Source: Virgibacillus litoralis | GTDB lineage: Bacteria; Bacillota; Bacilli; Bacillales; Amphibacillaceae | Direction of reading: 5' to 3' | DNA: 64,000 nucleotides | NCBI RefSeq assembly: GCF_017873675.1 | Contig: NZ_JAGGKK010000001.1 | Span: 124,001-188,000, forward strand | In this document: positions 62,268 through 64,000 of the stretch, piece after piece | How positions within the stretch are numbered: position 1 is the first letter of the stretch | How the letters are laid out: each line of letters begins with the position of its first letter | The notes under the pieces: model-generated | Seen by the model: only the letters and a program-made list of their open reading frames with translations | Database searches by the model: none | Told to the model about the DNA's origin: nothing | Made by a program: the position numbers and the translations under genes

Positions 62268-63284
62268 TTATTTGGTTTTAACCAAAAGATATACAAAATA
62301 AGGTGTACTAAGGACAGCCACAACAACTCCGGCAGGTATTTCTGTTGGCGTTAACAGATTTTTGCCGATTGTATCTGAAACCATTAACAAAAGTGCACCA
62401 ATTAACGTTGAAATCGGAATAATATATTGATGCAACGGCCCAATTATCCTACGTGCAATATGCGGTACAACTAGTCCTAAAAAGGCAATTGCTCCACCAG
62501 CAGCAACACTAGCTCCGGCTAAAGCAACTGCGATAAGCAGCAGCAGACGTCTATCCCCTTCAACTTTAGACCCTAACCCAGCAGCCACATCATCACCGAG
62601 GTTTAGGACATTAAGTACGTTTGCCTTGTGGAGTGCATAAGGAACGAGTATAAGGATCCATGGCAAGAGAGCTAACACAAATGACCAATTGGCGCTCCAT
62701 ATATCACCGGAAAGCCAAACGGTTGCCTGTCTGAAGTCCTGTGGGTTCATTTTCAGCTGAAAAATAATTAAGGCTGCACTGAATCCTGCGTTCACACCTA
62801 TTCCCACAAGCACCAGCCGTATCGGATTGACACCGTTTTTCCAGGCTAATGTATATACCAAAAATGCGGCGAATAATGCTCCAACTAACGCAAATAGCGG
62901 CATTATAAAAATGGATAACGTTGTATTCAATGAATCCTGTATAAAAAATATAAATAAGACGACCGCAAGTCCTGCCCCAGTATTAATACCTAAAATGCCG
63001 GGGTCAGCCAGATCATTTTGGGTGACACCCTGCAGAATTACTCCGGATACCGCAAGTCCTGAGCCAATCAGTAAAGCTAAAATAATCCCTGGTAAACGAA
63101 AGTCAAACAGCACAAGACCTTGTCTTTCCGTCCCCTGCCCAATTATCGTCCTTACTACATCTAATGGCGCTATATTGATAACACCAGTACTAAGGCTGAT
63201 AAAGAACATAGTGATAATTAATACGATTAATAACGCTATAATACCAATAAATCGACCTGTTTTCTTTTGATAAATCGGGTTCAT
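62268..63284 (-). CDS. Siderophore ABC transporter permease, FecCD family
   Basis: 338 residues, about nine to ten membrane helices; GSGLAVSGVILQGVTQNDLADPGILGINTGAG and GAIAFLGLVVPHIARRIIG are family landmarks, the latter being the ATPase-contact loop. It imports iron-hydroxamate or related complexes with a binding protein and an ATPase, neither inside the window. The ATG overlaps the upstream permease stop by one base, so both are coupled. Confidence 0.93.
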   Translation of the reverse strand: MNPIYQKKTGRFIGIIALLIVLIITMFFISLSTGVINIAPLDVVRTIIGQGTERQGLVLFDFRLPGIILALLIGSGLAVSGVILQGVTQNDLADPGILGINTGAGLAVVLFIFFIQDSLNTTLSIFIMPLFALVGALFAAFLVYTLAWKNGVNPIRLVLVGIGVNAGFSAALIIFQLKMNPQDFRQATVWLSGDIWSANWSFVLALLPWILILVPYALHKANVLNVLNLGDDVAAGLGSKVEGDRRLLLLIAVALAGASVAAGGAIAFLGLVVPHIARRIIGPLHQYIIPISTLIGALLLMVSDTIGKNLLTPTEIPAGVVVAVLSTPYFVYLLVKTK

Positions 63285-64000
63285 TATTTGCCACCCCCAC
63301 TGCTGCCACGAGCTAGATATAAAAAGAATGGTACACCAATGAGCGATGTTATCGCACCAACCGGCGTTTCATATGGGGCATTTATCAGCCTTGAGACAAT
63401 GTCGGATAAAACCAGCAGAAGTGCACCGAATAATGCCGATGAAGGTATAATCCAGCGAAAATCCGTACCCATGATAAACCGGGACATATGAGGAATGATC
63501 AGGCCCATAAAACCAATTGCACCAGCAACAGAGACTGCTGCTCCAGTTAAAATAAGTACAGTCAGAATGCCTAATATTTTAATGACGATATTATTTTGCC
63601 CAAGCCCTACTGCAACATCTTCACCAAGATTTAATACTGTAATTGATTTTGCTATCATAAAAGCAATAAATATTCCGATAGCACCAGATATCAGCAAAAC
63701 CTGAATAGAGCTCCAGTTTGTTCCTGCCAGTCCCCCAGCAAGCCAGAACCCTAATTGCTTTTCAAGCTTAAAATGAAGTGCAATTATAGTTGAAACCGAG
63801 CTTAATAGTGTCCCAATTGCAACACCTGCTAATGCAAGTTTAACCGGTGTCAATCCCCCCGTTGAAAAAGAACCAACCATAAAGACCAGAACAACTGCAA
63901 TACCGGCACCCGCAAACGAAGCAATTGTTAAACCAAGACCAGATACACCTGGAATAAATGCCATTGTCAGAACTAGAGCGAATGCCGCTCCATTGGTGAC
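63284..64000 (-). CDS. Siderophore ABC transporter permease, FecCD family (partial)
   Basis: At least 239 residues, truncated by the right edge: the frame stays open upstream of ATG 63964, reading TNGAAFALVLTMAFIPGVSG. The visible part has helices 2-9 and the loop VAGAIGFMGLIIPHMSRFIMG. It is the partner of the next permease; the start, plus probably the binding-protein and ATPase genes, lies beyond the window. Confidence 0.93.
   Translation of the reverse strand, partial: VTNGAAFALVLTMAFIPGVSGLGLTIASFAGAGIAVVLVFMVGSFSTGGLTPVKLALAGVAIGTLLSSVSTIIALHFKLEKQLGFWLAGGLAGTNWSSIQVLLISGAIGIFIAFMIAKSITVLNLGEDVAVGLGQNNIVIKILGILTVLILTGAAVSVAGAIGFMGLIIPHMSRFIMGTDFRWIIPSSALFGALLLVLSDIVSRLINAPYETPVGAITSLIGVPFFLYLARGSSGGGK

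Overview
The window looks like chromosomal DNA from a low-GC, endospore-forming member of the Bacillaceae. Its gene content and AT-rich codon use suggest the moderately halophilic Oceanobacillus/Virgibacillus/Lentibacillus group; the genus is inferred, not shown. Evidence for the family: AGGAGG-type ribosome sites, many ATG, GTG and TTG starts, spore-coat genes (cotZ, cotO), the Spx/SpxH/MecA/CoiA set, a T-box on trpS, and gene order. From memory of B. subtilis, the backbone (yjcHGF, cotZ/cotO, prpE-yjbO-nadF-sasB, yjbK-yjbI-spxH, pepF-coiA-mecA-spx-yjbC, trpS, yjbA, fabF-fabH, med, yjzD, yitW-yitV-yitU, yitR, yitT, yitS) is the yit-to-yjc region read in reverse, interrupted by lineage-specific blocks.

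Layout. 0-4 kb: heterodimeric ABC exporter, then yjcH. 4.8-7.4 kb: yjcG-yjcF, a DUF421 membrane protein and two small proteins. 7.4-9.3 kb: repeats and a coat cluster. 9.4-17.3 kb: mgtE, rodA and the (p)ppGpp/NAD kinase/hemoglobin/SpxH genes. 18-24 kb: pepF, coiA, mecA, spx, yjbC. 24-34 kb: an accessory block with a glycoside-hydrolase-like protein, zinc efflux with its ArsR regulator, a NERD protein, an M20 amidohydrolase, and a thioesterase / acyl ligase / ketoacyl synthase group. 34-41 kb: T-box-trpS, yjbA, fabF-fabH, med. 41-50 kb: uppP and a block that appears to belong to oxygen-limited or nitrogen-oxide metabolism: radical SAM/SPASM protein, Crp/Fnr regulator, three DUF2249 proteins, a 12-TM protein with three-fold internal repetition, MIP18 proteins, moaD-moaE-mobB. 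50-55 kb: yit genes. 55-64 kb: secreted beta-propeller protein, YppF, SDR, a membrane-anchored amylase-like protein lacking the catalytic residues, an FNR-type reductase and two FecCD siderophore permeases, the second running off the right edge.

How parts work together. fabH-fabF start and extend fatty acids and carry a FapR-like site. Spx is controlled post-translationally by SpxH, while MecA and Med act on competence together with CoiA. In the 42-50 kb block, Crp/Fnr-type palindromes lie before three transcription units; for two of them a good -10 hexamer sits exactly where a -41.5 activator site would require.

Intergenic DNA is unusually rich in structured repeats: a dispersed ~90-bp double-hairpin element with at least nine copies, two other dispersed families, two MITE-like elements of ~440 bp with terminal inverted repeats, three unrelated arrays sharing an exact 21-bp period, and a 52-bp tandem repeat ending in a T-box-like motif. 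No tRNA, rRNA, CRISPR array, phage or intact IS transposase was seen.
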